Source: Collinsella sp. (GTDB lineage: Bacteria > Actinomycetota > Coriobacteriia > Coriobacteriales > Coriobacteriaceae). From it: a DNA stretch of 41,983 nt. The notes beneath the pieces were generated by a model. The model saw only the letters and a list, made by a program, of their open reading frames with translations. It had not been told where the DNA came from and ran no database searches. The DNA lies in contig JAIHVJ010000004.1 of NCBI GenBank assembly GCA_022720335.1, positions 1 through 41,983 of the forward strand. Reading direction: 5' to 3'. This document shows positions 31,584-41,068 of this stretch, in pieces (the first letter of the stretch is position 1; every line of letters starts with the position of its first letter). A program made the position numbers and the translations under genes.

Positions 31584-32978
31584 ATGACCCAGGAGACGGT
31601 TACGAACGGCACTGAAGCCCTGTTCACTCGTGAAGGCATGCCTCCCGTTAAGGAAATGATCCCGTGTGCCCTTCAGCACGTACTGGCTTCGTTTGCCGGT
31701 ATTATCACCCCGGCTGTCATCATGGCCGGCGTCTACGGCTTTAATAGCCAGCAGAGCACCGACATCATCCAGGTCGCGCTCATTCTTTCGGCGATCGACA
31801 CGGCCCTTCAGGCCTTCGCTCCCTTCCGTCGCATCGGCGGCGGCCTGCCCATCGTCATGGGCGTTTCGTTCGCGTTTCTGCCGGCCCTGCAGGCCATGGG
31901 TGCCTCGGGCTTTAGCTTTGGTGCGCTGCTGGGTGGCGAGATCGTCGGCGGCGCCGTCGCGGTCCTCTTTGGTCTGGCCTACAGCAAGATCAAGTGGCTG
32001 TTCCCGCCTGTCGTGACCGGTACGGTCATCTTCTCCATTGGCGTCTCTCTCTATCCCACGGCTGTCAAGTATATGGCCGGCGGTATGGGTACGCCGCTGT
32101 GGGGCACCCCGCAGGCCTGGTGCGTCGCTCTTATCACCTTCGCCGTGGTCTTTGCGCTCGCCAACTTTGGCAAGGGCACGCTCAAGCTGGGATCCGTGTT
32201 CTTTGGCATGATCGTTGGTATGATCGTCTCCATCCCCTTTGGCATGATCGACTTCTCCAGCGTCGCCACCGCCCAGGTCTTCGCCCTTCCCAAGCTCATG
32301 CCCTATGCGCTCGAGTTTGATCCCGAGGTCTGCATTACCCTTGCCGTCGTGTTCCCCATGGTTGCCATCCAGGTTATCGGCGACGTCTCTGCCGCCTGCC
32401 TGGGCTCCATCGACCGTATGCCCACCGAGCGCGAGCTCTCCGGCGCTATCGTGTCCCAGGGCCTCACCTCTATGGTCGGCGGCCTGCTGGGCGGTCTTCC
32501 CACCAGCGCCCTTGGCCAGAACGTGGGCATCATCTGCTCCAACAAGGTCGTCAACAAGTGGGTCTTTGTGATCATCGCGGCCGTCTTTGCCATCGCCGGC
32601 CTGTTCCCGCAGCTCTCTGCCGTCCTTTCCGCTATCCCGCAGCCCGTCATCGGCGGCGCGACCGTCGGCGTCTTTGGCACCATCACCATGAACGGCGTGC
32701 GCATGTTCACCCGCGAGGGCCTCACGCAGCGCACCACCACCATCGTCGGTACCTCCGTCGTCTTTGGCCTGGGTATCTGGATGGCCAGCGGTTGCCTTGC
32801 CGGTGAGGGTATGCCCACCTGGGTGCCCACCGTCATCGGCTCCAATGCCGTAACCCCCACCGCCATCATGGCCATTGTCCTTAACCTGATCCTTCCGCAG
32901 ACGCCGGTCGTGGCTCAGCACATCGATGCTGCCAAGGACGCTGCCGTGGATCTGGTCTTGCCCGAGAGCAAGAAGTAA
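31584..32978 (+). CDS. NCS2 family purine (xanthine/urate) permease
   Basis: The 464-residue membrane protein has the many hydrophobic segments of the nucleobase-ascorbate family and the signature LPTSALGQNVGIICSNKVV, where Gln-Asn-x-Gly is diagnostic. Early GGGLPIVMGVSFAFLPALQAMG and later PQPVIGGATVGVFG also fit. Among NCS2 proteins, the neighbours (SsnA, YgfK, xanthine dehydrogenase) point to xanthine, hypoxanthine or urate rather than uracil as substrate. It heads the purine cluster behind the promoter at 31468. Ribosome binding site is poor (GAGGATTGG). Confidence 0.88.
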   Translation: MTQETVTNGTEALFTREGMPPVKEMIPCALQHVLASFAGIITPAVIMAGVYGFNSQQSTDIIQVALILSAIDTALQAFAPFRRIGGGLPIVMGVSFAFLPALQAMGASGFSFGALLGGEIVGGAVAVLFGLAYSKIKWLFPPVVTGTVIFSIGVSLYPTAVKYMAGGMGTPLWGTPQAWCVALITFAVVFALANFGKGTLKLGSVFFGMIVGMIVSIPFGMIDFSSVATAQVFALPKLMPYALEFDPEVCITLAVVFPMVAIQVIGDVSAACLGSIDRMPTERELSGAIVSQGLTSMVGGLLGGLPTSALGQNVGIICSNKVVNKWVFVIIAAVFAIAGLFPQLSAVLSAIPQPVIGGATVGVFGTITMNGVRMFTREGLTQRTTTIVGTSVVFGLGIWMASGCLAGEGMPTWVPTVIGSNAVTPTAIMAIVLNLILPQTPVVAQHIDAAKDAAVDLVLPESKK

Positions 32979-32994
32979 CCAATTCGGTGCTATT

Positions 32995-33118
32995 CGTCGG
33001 CGGGCGCATCGCCTCGTCCGCCGACGTCATGCGGTGCCAAGCCGCACTTCAAAGGGTTTGTCCCTTTGGTGAAGCGTTGACGGGAGAGGGCCCGTTTCCG
33101 GTGTAGGCCGGCGCTTCG
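32995..33118 (+). promoter_or_regulatory. Series of hairpins between the permease gene and ssnA
   Basis: CGTCGGCGG (32995-33003) pairs with CCGCCGACG (33018-33026). Further hairpins are TGCGG/CCGCA, CTTC-AAAGGG with CCCTTT-GAAG, and ACGGG/CCCGT, all before about 33118. No T run follows the first. This could be a leader RNA, an attenuator or simply a stabilised operon joint. I do not recognise a known riboswitch. Confidence 0.35.
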
Positions 33119-33173
33119 CACTCCGCCATGTCAGAGGTGTCAAACCCCGCCCCTGATGTTGAAGGGAGCATTT

Positions 33174-34529
33174 ATGCTTCTGGTCGCTAACGGTTCCGTC
33201 TTTACCCGCAATGCTCAGGCCCCGTTCATTCCAAACGGTGCGGTCGCCATTGACGGAGATACGATCGTCGAAGTAGGTCCCGAGTGCGAGCTCAAGGCCA
33301 AGTACCCGGATGCCGAGTACGTCGATGCCCAGGGCAACCTCATCATGCCCGGACTCATCAACTGCCACACCCACATCTACTCGGGTCTGGCCCGCGGCCT
33401 TGCCATTAAGGGCTGCAACCCCACCAACTTCCTGGAGAATCTTGAGCAGCAGTGGTGGAAGATCGACGACAATCTGACACTCGACGGCACCAAGGCAAGC
33501 GCCTATGCCACGATTCTGGACTCCATTCGCGATGGTGTCACCACGATCTTCGACCACCACGCGAGCTTCTGCGAGATCCCGGGAAGCCTCTTTACCATTA
33601 AGGATGCAGCTCAGGAGCTGGGCATGCGTTCGTGCCTGTGCTACGAGGTCTCCGATCGCCGCGGCCAGGAAAAATGCGACCAGGCCATTGCCGAGAACGC
33701 CGAATTTGCCCAGTGGGCCGCCAAGGAGCGTCGCGACAACGACAACCACATGATCGCTGCCATGTTTGGCGGACATGCCACCTTTACACTTTCGGACGAG
33801 ACCATGGATAAGATGGCCGAGGCCAACAACGGCCTGACCGGCTTCCACATCCATGTGTGCGAGGGCATGAACGACGTGTGGGATTCCCGCCTCAACCGCG
33901 GTGGTATCAGCCCCGTCGAGCGCCTGCTGCAGCACAACCTGCTGGGTCCCGACACCATGCTCGGCCACTGCATCCACGTGACGCCTGCCGAGATGGATAT
34001 CGTCAAGGAGTCCGGCACCTGGCTCGTCAACAACCCAGAATCCAATATGGGCAACGCCGTAGGCTGCGCCCCCGTGCTCGAGTTCTTCCGCCGCGGCATC
34101 CCCGTGTGCATGGGCACCGATGCCTACACCCACGATATGCTCGAGAGCCTCAAGGTCTTCCTGATCATTCAGCGTCACAACGCCGCTATGCCCAACGTGG
34201 GCTGGTGCGAGGCAATGACGATGCTGTTCGAGAACAACGCCAAGATGGCCAGCAAGTACTTCGATCGCAAGCTCGGTGTGCTCGAGGCCGGCGCTGCCGC
34301 CGACGTCATCGTCATGGACTACAAGCCCTTTACGCCGCTGAGCGAGGAGAACATCGACGGCCACATGCTCTTTGGCATGATGGGCAAAAACTGCCGCACC
34401 ACCATCATCAACGGCCGCGTCCTGTACAAGGATCGCGAGTTCGTTGGCATTGATGAGGACAAGATCAACGCGTGGACCATGGCTGAGTCCAAGAAGCTCT
34501 GGAGCACGCTCAACGAACGCACCTACTAA
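33174..34529 (+). CDS. ssnA: SsnA-type putative aminohydrolase
   Basis: SsnA belongs to the amidohydrolase superfamily, metal enzymes that deaminate purines and related heterocycles. The 451-residue product has the metal motif NCHTHIYSGL (64-73), HIHVCEGMND and GHCIHV with further metal or catalytic His, and MGTDAYTHDM with the catalytic Asp. ATG 33174 follows GAAGGGA; an in-frame ATG at 33156 is less well placed. ssnA, ygfK and the fused xanthine dehydrogenase are found together in purine-degrading anaerobes and in the E. coli ygf region. The precise substrate is not established. Confidence 0.88.
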   Translation: MLLVANGSVFTRNAQAPFIPNGAVAIDGDTIVEVGPECELKAKYPDAEYVDAQGNLIMPGLINCHTHIYSGLARGLAIKGCNPTNFLENLEQQWWKIDDNLTLDGTKASAYATILDSIRDGVTTIFDHHASFCEIPGSLFTIKDAAQELGMRSCLCYEVSDRRGQEKCDQAIAENAEFAQWAAKERRDNDNHMIAAMFGGHATFTLSDETMDKMAEANNGLTGFHIHVCEGMNDVWDSRLNRGGISPVERLLQHNLLGPDTMLGHCIHVTPAEMDIVKESGTWLVNNPESNMGNAVGCAPVLEFFRRGIPVCMGTDAYTHDMLESLKVFLIIQRHNAAMPNVGWCEAMTMLFENNAKMASKYFDRKLGVLEAGAAADVIVMDYKPFTPLSEENIDGHMLFGMMGKNCRTTIINGRVLYKDREFVGIDEDKINAWTMAESKKLWSTLNERTY

Positions 34530-34543
34530 TTACAAGTAGATTC

Positions 34544-34579
34544 ACGCGCGTCGGATGTTTCGCCGCGTTCGACGCGCGT
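34544..34579 (+). promoter_or_regulatory. Perfect GC-rich hairpin between ssnA and ygfK
   Basis: ACGCGCGTCG (34544-34553) pairs with CGACGCGCGT (34570-34579) over 10 bp. Further GC-rich stems, for example CGCCCG with CGGGCG, follow up to the ygfK ribosome site. With no T run it may tune expression of ygfK rather than stop transcription. Confidence 0.5.
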
Positions 34580-34677
34580 ATAGGCGGCCTCCGCGGGGTC
34601 GCCGGCGCTGTGCTAGCGCTACACCGTATTTGCGCCCGTCGCGCGGTCTCGCCGGGCGTTACAGAGAGGAGCTCATT

Positions 34678-37677
34678 ATGAGCGACATCATGAGGCCGAT
34701 CCCGTTTTCGCAGCTGATGAACTGGATCATCGAGGAGCACAAGACCCAGGACGCCATCTTTGGCGTGCGTAAGATGGTCACGACCAACCAGGAGGGCGCG
34801 CTTCCCATTTTTGACGAGCGCATCGAGACTCCGTTTGGCCCGGCCGCCGGTCCCAATACGCAGCTGGCCCAGAACATCGTGGCCTCTTATGTGGCCGGTT
34901 CCCGCTTCTTTGAGCTCAAGACCGTTCAGGTCATGGACGGCGAGGAGCTCTCCAAGTGTGTGAACAAGCCCTGCATCGTGGCGCAGGACGAGTGCTACAA
35001 CTGCGAGTGGTCGACCGAGCTCGAGGTTCCGCAGGCCTTTGCCGAGTACGTGAAGGCATGGTTCGCCTGCCACCTGATCGCTCGCGAGTACGGCCTGGGA
35101 AGCCCGGACGGTTTTGCCTTCAACATGTCCGTGGGTTATGACCTGGAGGGCATCAAGAGCCCCAAGGTCGATGCCTACATCGAGGGCATGAAGGATGCCA
35201 GCGGCTCCGACGTCTGGAACGAGTGCCGCGCATGGGCGCTTGCCAACCTGGACAAGTTTGAGCATGTCGACGCCGCGTTTGTCGAGTCCATCCCGGCACG
35301 CGTCTCCAACTCCATCACCGAGTCCACCCTGCACGGCTGCCCGCCGGCGGAGATCGAGCGCATCGCGACCTACCTCATCACCGAGAAGGGCCTCAACACC
35401 TACATCAAGTGCAACCCCACGCTGCTGGGTTATGAGTTTGCCCGCCAGCGCCTCAACGAGCTGGGCTTTGACTACATCGTCTTCGATGACACGCACTTCC
35501 GCGAGGATCTACAGTGGGCCGATGCCGTGCCTATGTTCGAGCGCCTGATTGCCCTGTGCGCCGAGCGCGGCCTGGAGTTTGGCGTCAAGCTCACCAACAC
35601 CTTCCCCGTCGACGTGACGAGAAACGAGCTGCCCTCCACCGAGATGTACATGTCGGGCCGTTCGCTGTTCTCGCTGACTATCGAGGCCGCCCGCCGCATT
35701 ACCGAGCAGTTCGACGGCAAGCTGCGCATCAGCTACTCCGGCGGCGCCACGGTCTACAACATCCGCGCCCTGTACGATGCCGGCATTTGGCCCGTCACCC
35801 TGGCGACCGACGTGCTCAAGCCCGGCGGTTACGAGCGCTTTAGCCAGATGGCCGGCGAGTTTGCCGATCTGGACGGCAAGCCGTTTGAGGGCGTCTCGCT
35901 CGACGCCGTGACCGCGATCCAGACCGACTCGCTCACCAACCCGCTCTACAAGAAGCCGCTGCGCCCGCTGCCCGACCGCAAGGTCGCCGGCAAGAGCCCG
36001 CTTTCCGACTGCTTTACCACGCCGTGCCGCACGAGCTGCCCCATCCAGCAGGATATTCCCGCCTACCTGGCGGCAGTGGATGAGGGCCGCTACGAGGACG
36101 CGCTCAACATCATCATCGAGCGCAACGCCCTGCCGTTTATCACCGGCACCATCTGCCCGCATCCCTGCGGCCGTGCTTGCGAGCGTGCGTTCTACGAGCC
36201 CGAGGGCGCCCAGATCCGCGCCAGCAAGCTCAAGGCCGCCCGCGAGGCCATGACCGCCGTGCTGCCCAAGCTGCGCGCCCAGGCCATCGCCAACGACGGC
36301 GAGCGCAACGTTGCCGTTATCGGCGGCGGCCCGGCCGGTCTGGCGACGGCGTTCTTCCTGACGCGCGCCGACGTGCCCGTTACCATCTTTGAGGCCCGCG
36401 ATTCGCTCGGCGGCGTGGTCCGTCACGTGATCCCCGAGTTCCGTATCGCCAGCGACGATATCTCGCACGATGCCGAGCTCTGCCTGGCCTTTGGCGCCAA
36501 GGTTCAGCTCAACGCCCGCGTGGAGTCCATCGACGAGCTCAAGGCCCAGGGCTTTACCGACGTGGTCGTGGCCACCGGTGCCTGGATGCCCGGCTCTGCG
36601 GGCCTGGGCGAGGGTGCCGAGCTCGATGTACTGGAGTTCCTCGAGGCCGCCAAGAAGGGCGAGAAGCTCGAGCTGGGCGAGGACGTCGTGGTCATCGGCG
36701 CCGGCAACACCGCCATGGATGCTGCCCGCGTGGCCAAGCGCCTGGCTGGTGTGAAGAACGTGCGCCTGGTGTATCGCCGCACCAAGAAGCAGATGCCCGC
36801 CGACGAGGAAGAGCTTGATCTTGCTCTTGCCGACGGCGTTGAGTTCTGCGAGCTGCTGGCGCCCAAGGCACTCAACGGCGCCGTGCTGACCTGCGACGTC
36901 ATGGAGCTCGGCGAGCCGGATGCAAGCGGCCGTCGCAGCCCCGTTGCCACGGGCGAGACCGTCGAGCTTCCCGCCACCACGGTGATCTGCGCCGTGGGCG
37001 AGGGCATCGATGCCAGTCTGTACGATGCCGCGGGCGTCGAGCACGACCGTCGCGGCCGCCTTGCCGCCACCTCCACCGGCGTTGAGGGCGTCTGGGCTGC
37101 GGGCGACTGCCGCCGCGGTCCTGCCACCGTGGTTGAGGCTATTGCCGACGCCGCCGAGGTCGCCCGTGCCATCGCCGGCGTGGACTTTAACAAGTACGCC
37201 GATTGCAACGAGCAGGCTGGCCGCGAGGACACCTGCTACGAGCGCAAGGGGTCGCTGTGCCGCGACAAGCGCAACTGCACCAAGACCCGCTGCCTGGGCT
37301 GCGGCTCGGTGTGCGAGGTCTGCTGCGACGTGTGCCCCAACCGCGCCAACGTAGCCATTAAGGTGCCGGGCCTGGCCAAGCATCAGGTCGTCCATGTCGA
37401 TGGCATGTGCAACGAGTGCGGCAACTGCGCCGTGTTCTGCCCCTACCAGGAGGGCCGTCCCTACAAGGACAAGCTCACCCTGTTCTGGAGCGAGGAGGAC
37501 ATGGAGAACTCCGAGAACGAGGGCTTCCTGGCCGTGGACGAGGACCACTTTAAAGTCCGCGTCGCCGGCACGGTCCGCACCGTCTCGGTCGATGCCGTCA
37601 ACACCGGTCTTCCCGAGGCCGTCCGCCTGACCATCAAGGCTGTGCGTGACAACTATTCGTACCTTCTTAAGAAATAG
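34678..37677 (+). CDS. ygfK: YgfK-type iron-sulphur flavoprotein (putative selenate reductase subunit)
   Basis: The 999-residue protein has an N-terminal dihydroorotate-dehydrogenase-like half (1 to about 430), then a GltD-like half: the cysteine block CRTSCPIQQDIPAY and CPHPCGRACE near 445-500, a FAD motif GGGPAGLATAFFL near 550, and a second dinucleotide motif GAGNTAMDAARV near 671. C-terminal ferredoxin cysteines follow (CLGCGSVCEVCCDVCP and CNECGNCAVFCP, near 875-925). It looks like an NAD(P)H-linked electron-transfer flavoprotein. ATG 34678 behind GAGAGGAG is the start. In the purine cluster it probably accepts electrons from xanthine oxidation. The selenate link comes from naming of the family. 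Confidence 0.88.
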   Translation: MSDIMRPIPFSQLMNWIIEEHKTQDAIFGVRKMVTTNQEGALPIFDERIETPFGPAAGPNTQLAQNIVASYVAGSRFFELKTVQVMDGEELSKCVNKPCIVAQDECYNCEWSTELEVPQAFAEYVKAWFACHLIAREYGLGSPDGFAFNMSVGYDLEGIKSPKVDAYIEGMKDASGSDVWNECRAWALANLDKFEHVDAAFVESIPARVSNSITESTLHGCPPAEIERIATYLITEKGLNTYIKCNPTLLGYEFARQRLNELGFDYIVFDDTHFREDLQWADAVPMFERLIALCAERGLEFGVKLTNTFPVDVTRNELPSTEMYMSGRSLFSLTIEAARRITEQFDGKLRISYSGGATVYNIRALYDAGIWPVTLATDVLKPGGYERFSQMAGEFADLDGKPFEGVSLDAVTAIQTDSLTNPLYKKPLRPLPDRKVAGKSPLSDCFTTPCRTSCPIQQDIPAYLAAVDEGRYEDALNIIIERNALPFITGTICPHPCGRACERAFYEPEGAQIRASKLKAAREAMTAVLPKLRAQAIANDGERNVAVIGGGPAGLATAFFLTRADVPVTIFEARDSLGGVVRHVIPEFRIASDDISHDAELCLAFGAKVQLNARVESIDELKAQGFTDVVVATGAWMPGSAGLGEGAELDVLEFLEAAKKGEKLELGEDVVVIGAGNTAMDAARVAKRLAGVKNVRLVYRRTKKQMPADEEELDLALADGVEFCELLAPKALNGAVLTCDVMELGEPDASGRRSPVATGETVELPATTVICAVGEGIDASLYDAAGVEHDRRGRLAATSTGVEGVWAAGDCRRGPATVVEAIADAAEVARAIAGVDFNKYADCNEQAGREDTCYERKGSLCRDKRNCTKTRCLGCGSVCEVCCDVCPNRANVAIKVPGLAKHQVVHVDGMCNECGNCAVFCPYQEGRPYKDKLTLFWSEEDMENSENEGFLAVDEDHFKVRVAGTVRTVSVDAVNTGLPEAVRLTIKAVRDNYSYLLKK

Positions 37678-37688
37678 GCGAACCTTTT

Positions 37689-38168
37689 ATGGCCAAATCT
37701 ATTCAACATAACGTGGCCTACGTTGCCTGCGGAAGCGGCTGTGCTTCCGCAGGCGGCGACGCCCGCTGCAGCGAAGGCTGCATTGGCTGTGGCGCCTGCG
37801 TCACGGCTTGCCCCCACGGTGCCATCTCACTGGTCGACGGCGTTGCCCGCGTGGACCGCTCCAAGTGCACGGGCTGCGGCCTGTGCGGCATGGCGTGCCC
37901 GCAGCGCGTGATTGCCTTCGTTCCCGGCTACCAGAACATCCTGGTGCGCTGTAACAACACCGACAAGGGCGCCATTGCGCGCAAGATCTGCGACACGAGC
38001 TGCATCGGTTGCGGCATGTGCGCCAAAAAGTGCCCTGCCGGCGCTATTCGCATCGAGGACAACTGCGCCCATATCGACGGCGCGGACTGCCTGTCGTGCG
38101 GCATGTGCGCGGTTGTGTGCCCGCATGGCGCCATTCACGACCGCACCGGCATTGCCGCCGGCGTGTAG
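37689..38168 (+). CDS. Ferredoxin-like protein with four 4Fe-4S motifs
   Basis: The 159-residue protein carries four CxxCxxCxxxC motifs: C31-C34-C37-C41, C60-C63-C66-C70, C105-C108-C111-C115 and C134-C137-C140-C144. Extra cysteines lie near the N-terminus (C14, C18, C27). It has no membrane segment and would be a cytoplasmic electron wire between the xanthine dehydrogenase and YgfK. RnfB-like and HydN/YgfS-like proteins look similar. It lies 11 bp after ygfK and 12 bp before the dehydrogenase gene, so it is in the same operon. Confidence 0.88.
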   Translation: MAKSIQHNVAYVACGSGCASAGGDARCSEGCIGCGACVTACPHGAISLVDGVARVDRSKCTGCGLCGMACPQRVIAFVPGYQNILVRCNNTDKGAIARKICDTSCIGCGMCAKKCPAGAIRIEDNCAHIDGADCLSCGMCAVVCPHGAIHDRTGIAAGV

Positions 38169-38180
38169 AAGGGAATCACC

Positions 38181-40958
38181 ATGGCACAGGAATTCACTTT
38201 TACCGTTAACGGCGTGGAGCGCACGACGACTCAGAACAAACCGCTGCTGCGCTACCTGCGGGACGACCTGCATATTCACTCCGCCAAGGACGGCTGCTCC
38301 GAGGGCGCGTGCGGTACCTGCACCATCCACGTGGACGGTGCGGCCGTCAAGGCGTGCGTGCTGACCACCGCGCTTGCCGCCGGCCGTAACATCGTAACCG
38401 TCGAGGGCCTGCCCGAGGACGTGCGCGAGGCCTTTGTGTACGCCTTTGGCGCCGTGGGCGCCGTGCAGTGCGGCTTTTGCATCCCCGGCATGGTCATGGC
38501 GGGTGCGGCACTCATCGCCGAGGACCCCGAGCCCACCGAGGAACAGATCAAGTACGCCATTCGCGGCAACGTCTGCCGTTGCACCGGCTACAAGAAGATT
38601 ATCGAGGGCATTTCGCTGGCAGCCGCGGTGCTCCGCGGCGAAAAGCAGATCGACGAGGACCTGGAGCGCGGCGATGACTACGGCGTGGGCAAGCGCGCCT
38701 TCCGTATCGACGTGCGCAAGAAGGTGCTCGGCGAGGGCAAGTACCCCGACGACATCGACGAGCTCGACCAGCCGGGCCTGACCTATGCCAGCGCCGTGCG
38801 CTCCAAGTACCCGCGTGCCCGCGTGCTCTCCATCGATACCTCCAAGGCCGAGGCCCTGCCCGGCGTGGTGGGCATTCTGCGCGCCGAGGACGTGCCGGTC
38901 AACCAGGTCGGCCACCTTATCCAGGACTGGGACGTCATGATCGCCCAGGGCGATATCACCCGCTGCGTGGGCGATGCCATCGTGCTGGTGGTTGCCGAGG
39001 ACGAGGCGACGCTCGAGAAGGCCAAGAAGCTCGTCAAGGTTGATTACGAGCCTCTGGAACCCGTGCGCAACATCGCCGAGGCCAGGGCTGCCGACGCTCC
39101 GCGCCTGCACGACAGCTTCTTTGCCTTTGGCAACACGGTGGAGCTCAAGGACAACGTATGCCAGAGCCGTCACGTGACGCGTGGCGACGCCGCCAAGGCG
39201 CTGGCGGAGAGCGCGTTCACCGTGACGCAGCGCTTTACTACGCCCTTTACCGAGCATGCTTTCTTGGAGCCCGAGTGCGCCGTCGCCTTCCCGTACAAGA
39301 ACGGCGTCAAGGTGCAGTCGACCGACCAGGGCGCCTACGACACGCGTAAAGAGTGCGCCCACATGTTTGGCTGGGATAGCGAGCCCGAGCGCGTGGTCGT
39401 CGAGACCATGCTCGTGGGCGGCGGTTTTGGCGGCAAGGAGGACGTTTCGATCCAGCACCTGGCCGCGCTTGCTGCCTATAAGCTCCAGCGTCCTGTGAAG
39501 TGCAAGCTCACGCGTGCCGAGTCGCTCGCGTTCCATCCCAAGCGCCACGCCATGGACGGCACCTTTACGCTGGGCTGCGACGCCGAGGGCAACTTTACCG
39601 GTCTGGACTGCGAGATCAACTTTGACACCGGCGCCTACGCGTCGCTGTGCGGCCCGGTGCTCGAGCGCGCCTGCACGCATGCCGTCGGCCCCTACAAGTA
39701 CCAGAACACCGACATTCGCGGTTTTGGTTACTACACCAACAACCCGCCCGCCGGCGCGTACCGAGGCTTTGGCGTTTGCCAGTCCGAGTTTGCGCTCGAG
39801 AGCCTGATCGACCTGCTGGCAGAGAAGGTCGGCCTGGATCCGTGGGAGATTCGTTACCGAAACGCCATCGAGCCGGGCGAGGTTTTGCCCAACGGCCAGA
39901 TTGCCGACTGCTCCACGGCGCTGAAGGAGACGCTGCTCGAGGTCAAGGATGCCTACTATGCGCATCCCGGACACGCCGGTATCGCCTGCGCCATGAAGAA
40001 CGCCGGCGTGGGCGTTGGCCTGCCCGATGCCGGCCGCTGCAAGATTCGCATCGAGGACGGCGTGGCCGTGGTCTATGCCGCCACGTCCGACATCGGCCAG
40101 GGTTGCAACACGGTCTTTTTGCAGGACGTTGCCGAGGCATGCGGCCTGCCGCTTCGCTGCATCGCCAATGGCGAGTGCTCTACCGAGAACGCTCCCGACT
40201 CCGGCACCACGTCTGGCTCGCGTCAGACGGTCGTGACCGGCGAGGCCGTGCGCGGTGCCGCCTTCCTGCTGCGCGATGCCATGCTTGACATCGAGGCCGG
40301 CAAGCATGCACCCGATGCTCCTGTGAGCGCCCATGGTGATGGCGTCAAGATCGAGTACGACGACGGTCGCGCCTATCAGCTGCACACACAGGAACTCGTC
40401 GCCGGCCAGGGTATGCATCCTCAAGATCCCGCTGCCGCCATCAAGGCGCTCGAGGGCTGCGAGTTTGGGTACGTGTACCTGGAGCCGACCGACAAGCTGG
40501 GCGCCGACGTTCCCAACCCCAAGAGCCACATCTGCTACGGTTTTGCCACGCATGTGGTCATTCTGGATGATGACGGCCGCGTGAGCGAGGTCTATGCTGC
40601 GCACGATTCCGGCAAGGTGGTCAATCCCATCTCCATCCAGGGTCAGATCGAAGGCGGCGTGCTCATGGGTATGGGCTATGCGCTTACCGAGGACTGGCCG
40701 CTCAAGGACTGCGTGCCCCAGGCAAGGTACGGCACGCTCGGGCTGTTCCGTGCGCCCGAGATTCCGGATATCCACGCCATCTACGTGGAGAAGGACGAGC
40801 TGCTGCCCGTGGCATACGGCGGCAAGGGCATCGGCGAGATCGCAACGATCCCCACGGCGCCCGCCGTACAGAACGCCTACCGCGCGTTTGACGGCAAGCT
40901 GCGTCCAAATCTGCCCATGGTGGATACGCCCTACAGCCGCGTCCGCAACCGCGGGTAG
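38181..40958 (+). CDS. xdhD: Xanthine dehydrogenase, fused Fe-S and molybdopterin subunits, selenium type
   Basis: This molybdenum hydroxylase oxidises hypoxanthine and xanthine to urate, or acts reductively in anaerobes. The 925-residue product joins a [2Fe-2S] domain and a molybdopterin domain. C39, C44, C47 and C59 bind one cluster; C97, C100, C132 and C134 the other. The molybdopterin part has VGGGFGGKED near 413, GAYRGFGVCQSEFALE, and a C-terminal GIGEIATIPTAPAV with the probable catalytic Glu near 887. The FAD subunit is missing, as in E. coli XdhD. Cluster context matches selenium-dependent xanthine dehydrogenases, whose selenium is a labile sulphido-type ligand, not selenocysteine; no in-frame TGA is seen. 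Confidence 0.88.
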   Translation: MAQEFTFTVNGVERTTTQNKPLLRYLRDDLHIHSAKDGCSEGACGTCTIHVDGAAVKACVLTTALAAGRNIVTVEGLPEDVREAFVYAFGAVGAVQCGFCIPGMVMAGAALIAEDPEPTEEQIKYAIRGNVCRCTGYKKIIEGISLAAAVLRGEKQIDEDLERGDDYGVGKRAFRIDVRKKVLGEGKYPDDIDELDQPGLTYASAVRSKYPRARVLSIDTSKAEALPGVVGILRAEDVPVNQVGHLIQDWDVMIAQGDITRCVGDAIVLVVAEDEATLEKAKKLVKVDYEPLEPVRNIAEARAADAPRLHDSFFAFGNTVELKDNVCQSRHVTRGDAAKALAESAFTVTQRFTTPFTEHAFLEPECAVAFPYKNGVKVQSTDQGAYDTRKECAHMFGWDSEPERVVVETMLVGGGFGGKEDVSIQHLAALAAYKLQRPVKCKLTRAESLAFHPKRHAMDGTFTLGCDAEGNFTGLDCEINFDTGAYASLCGPVLERACTHAVGPYKYQNTDIRGFGYYTNNPPAGAYRGFGVCQSEFALESLIDLLAEKVGLDPWEIRYRNAIEPGEVLPNGQIADCSTALKETLLEVKDAYYAHPGHAGIACAMKNAGVGVGLPDAGRCKIRIEDGVAVVYAATSDIGQGCNTVFLQDVAEACGLPLRCIANGECSTENAPDSGTTSGSRQTVVTGEAVRGAAFLLRDAMLDIEAGKHAPDAPVSAHGDGVKIEYDDGRAYQLHTQELVAGQGMHPQDPAAAIKALEGCEFGYVYLEPTDKLGADVPNPKSHICYGFATHVVILDDDGRVSEVYAAHDSGKVVNPISIQGQIEGGVLMGMGYALTEDWPLKDCVPQARYGTLGLFRAPEIPDIHAIYVEKDELLPVAYGGKGIGEIATIPTAPAVQNAYRAFDGKLRPNLPMVDTPYSRVRNRG

Positions 40959-41027
40959 GGTAGGGCGCGGACGGCCATTGCTGACGAGCTGTTCGCGCTC
41001 AACATCAACTACATACGCTGCGCCTTT

Positions 41028-41063
41028 GGCCCCGGCTCCATCGCGAGCCGGGGCCCTTTGTTT
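41028..41063 (+). terminator. Terminator after the xanthine dehydrogenase gene
   Basis: GGCCCCGGCTC pairs with GAGCCGGGGCC over 11 bp, followed by CTTTGTTT. It ends the purine operon. Confidence 0.9.
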
Positions 41064-41068
41064 GGAGT

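Noticed and set aside
31584..32978. Uracil permease as the specific call for the NCS2 protein
   Set aside because: The family motif alone does not separate uracil from purine carriers, and the neighbours are purine-related.
37827..40775. A 982-codon open frame on the minus strand opposite the ferredoxin and dehydrogenase genes
   Set aside because: The plus-strand genes have clear family motifs over the same bases, and the antisense frame has none.
38181..40958. Selenocysteine in the xanthine dehydrogenase
   Set aside because: No in-frame TGA exists, and selenium in this group is a cofactor ligand and not an encoded residue.
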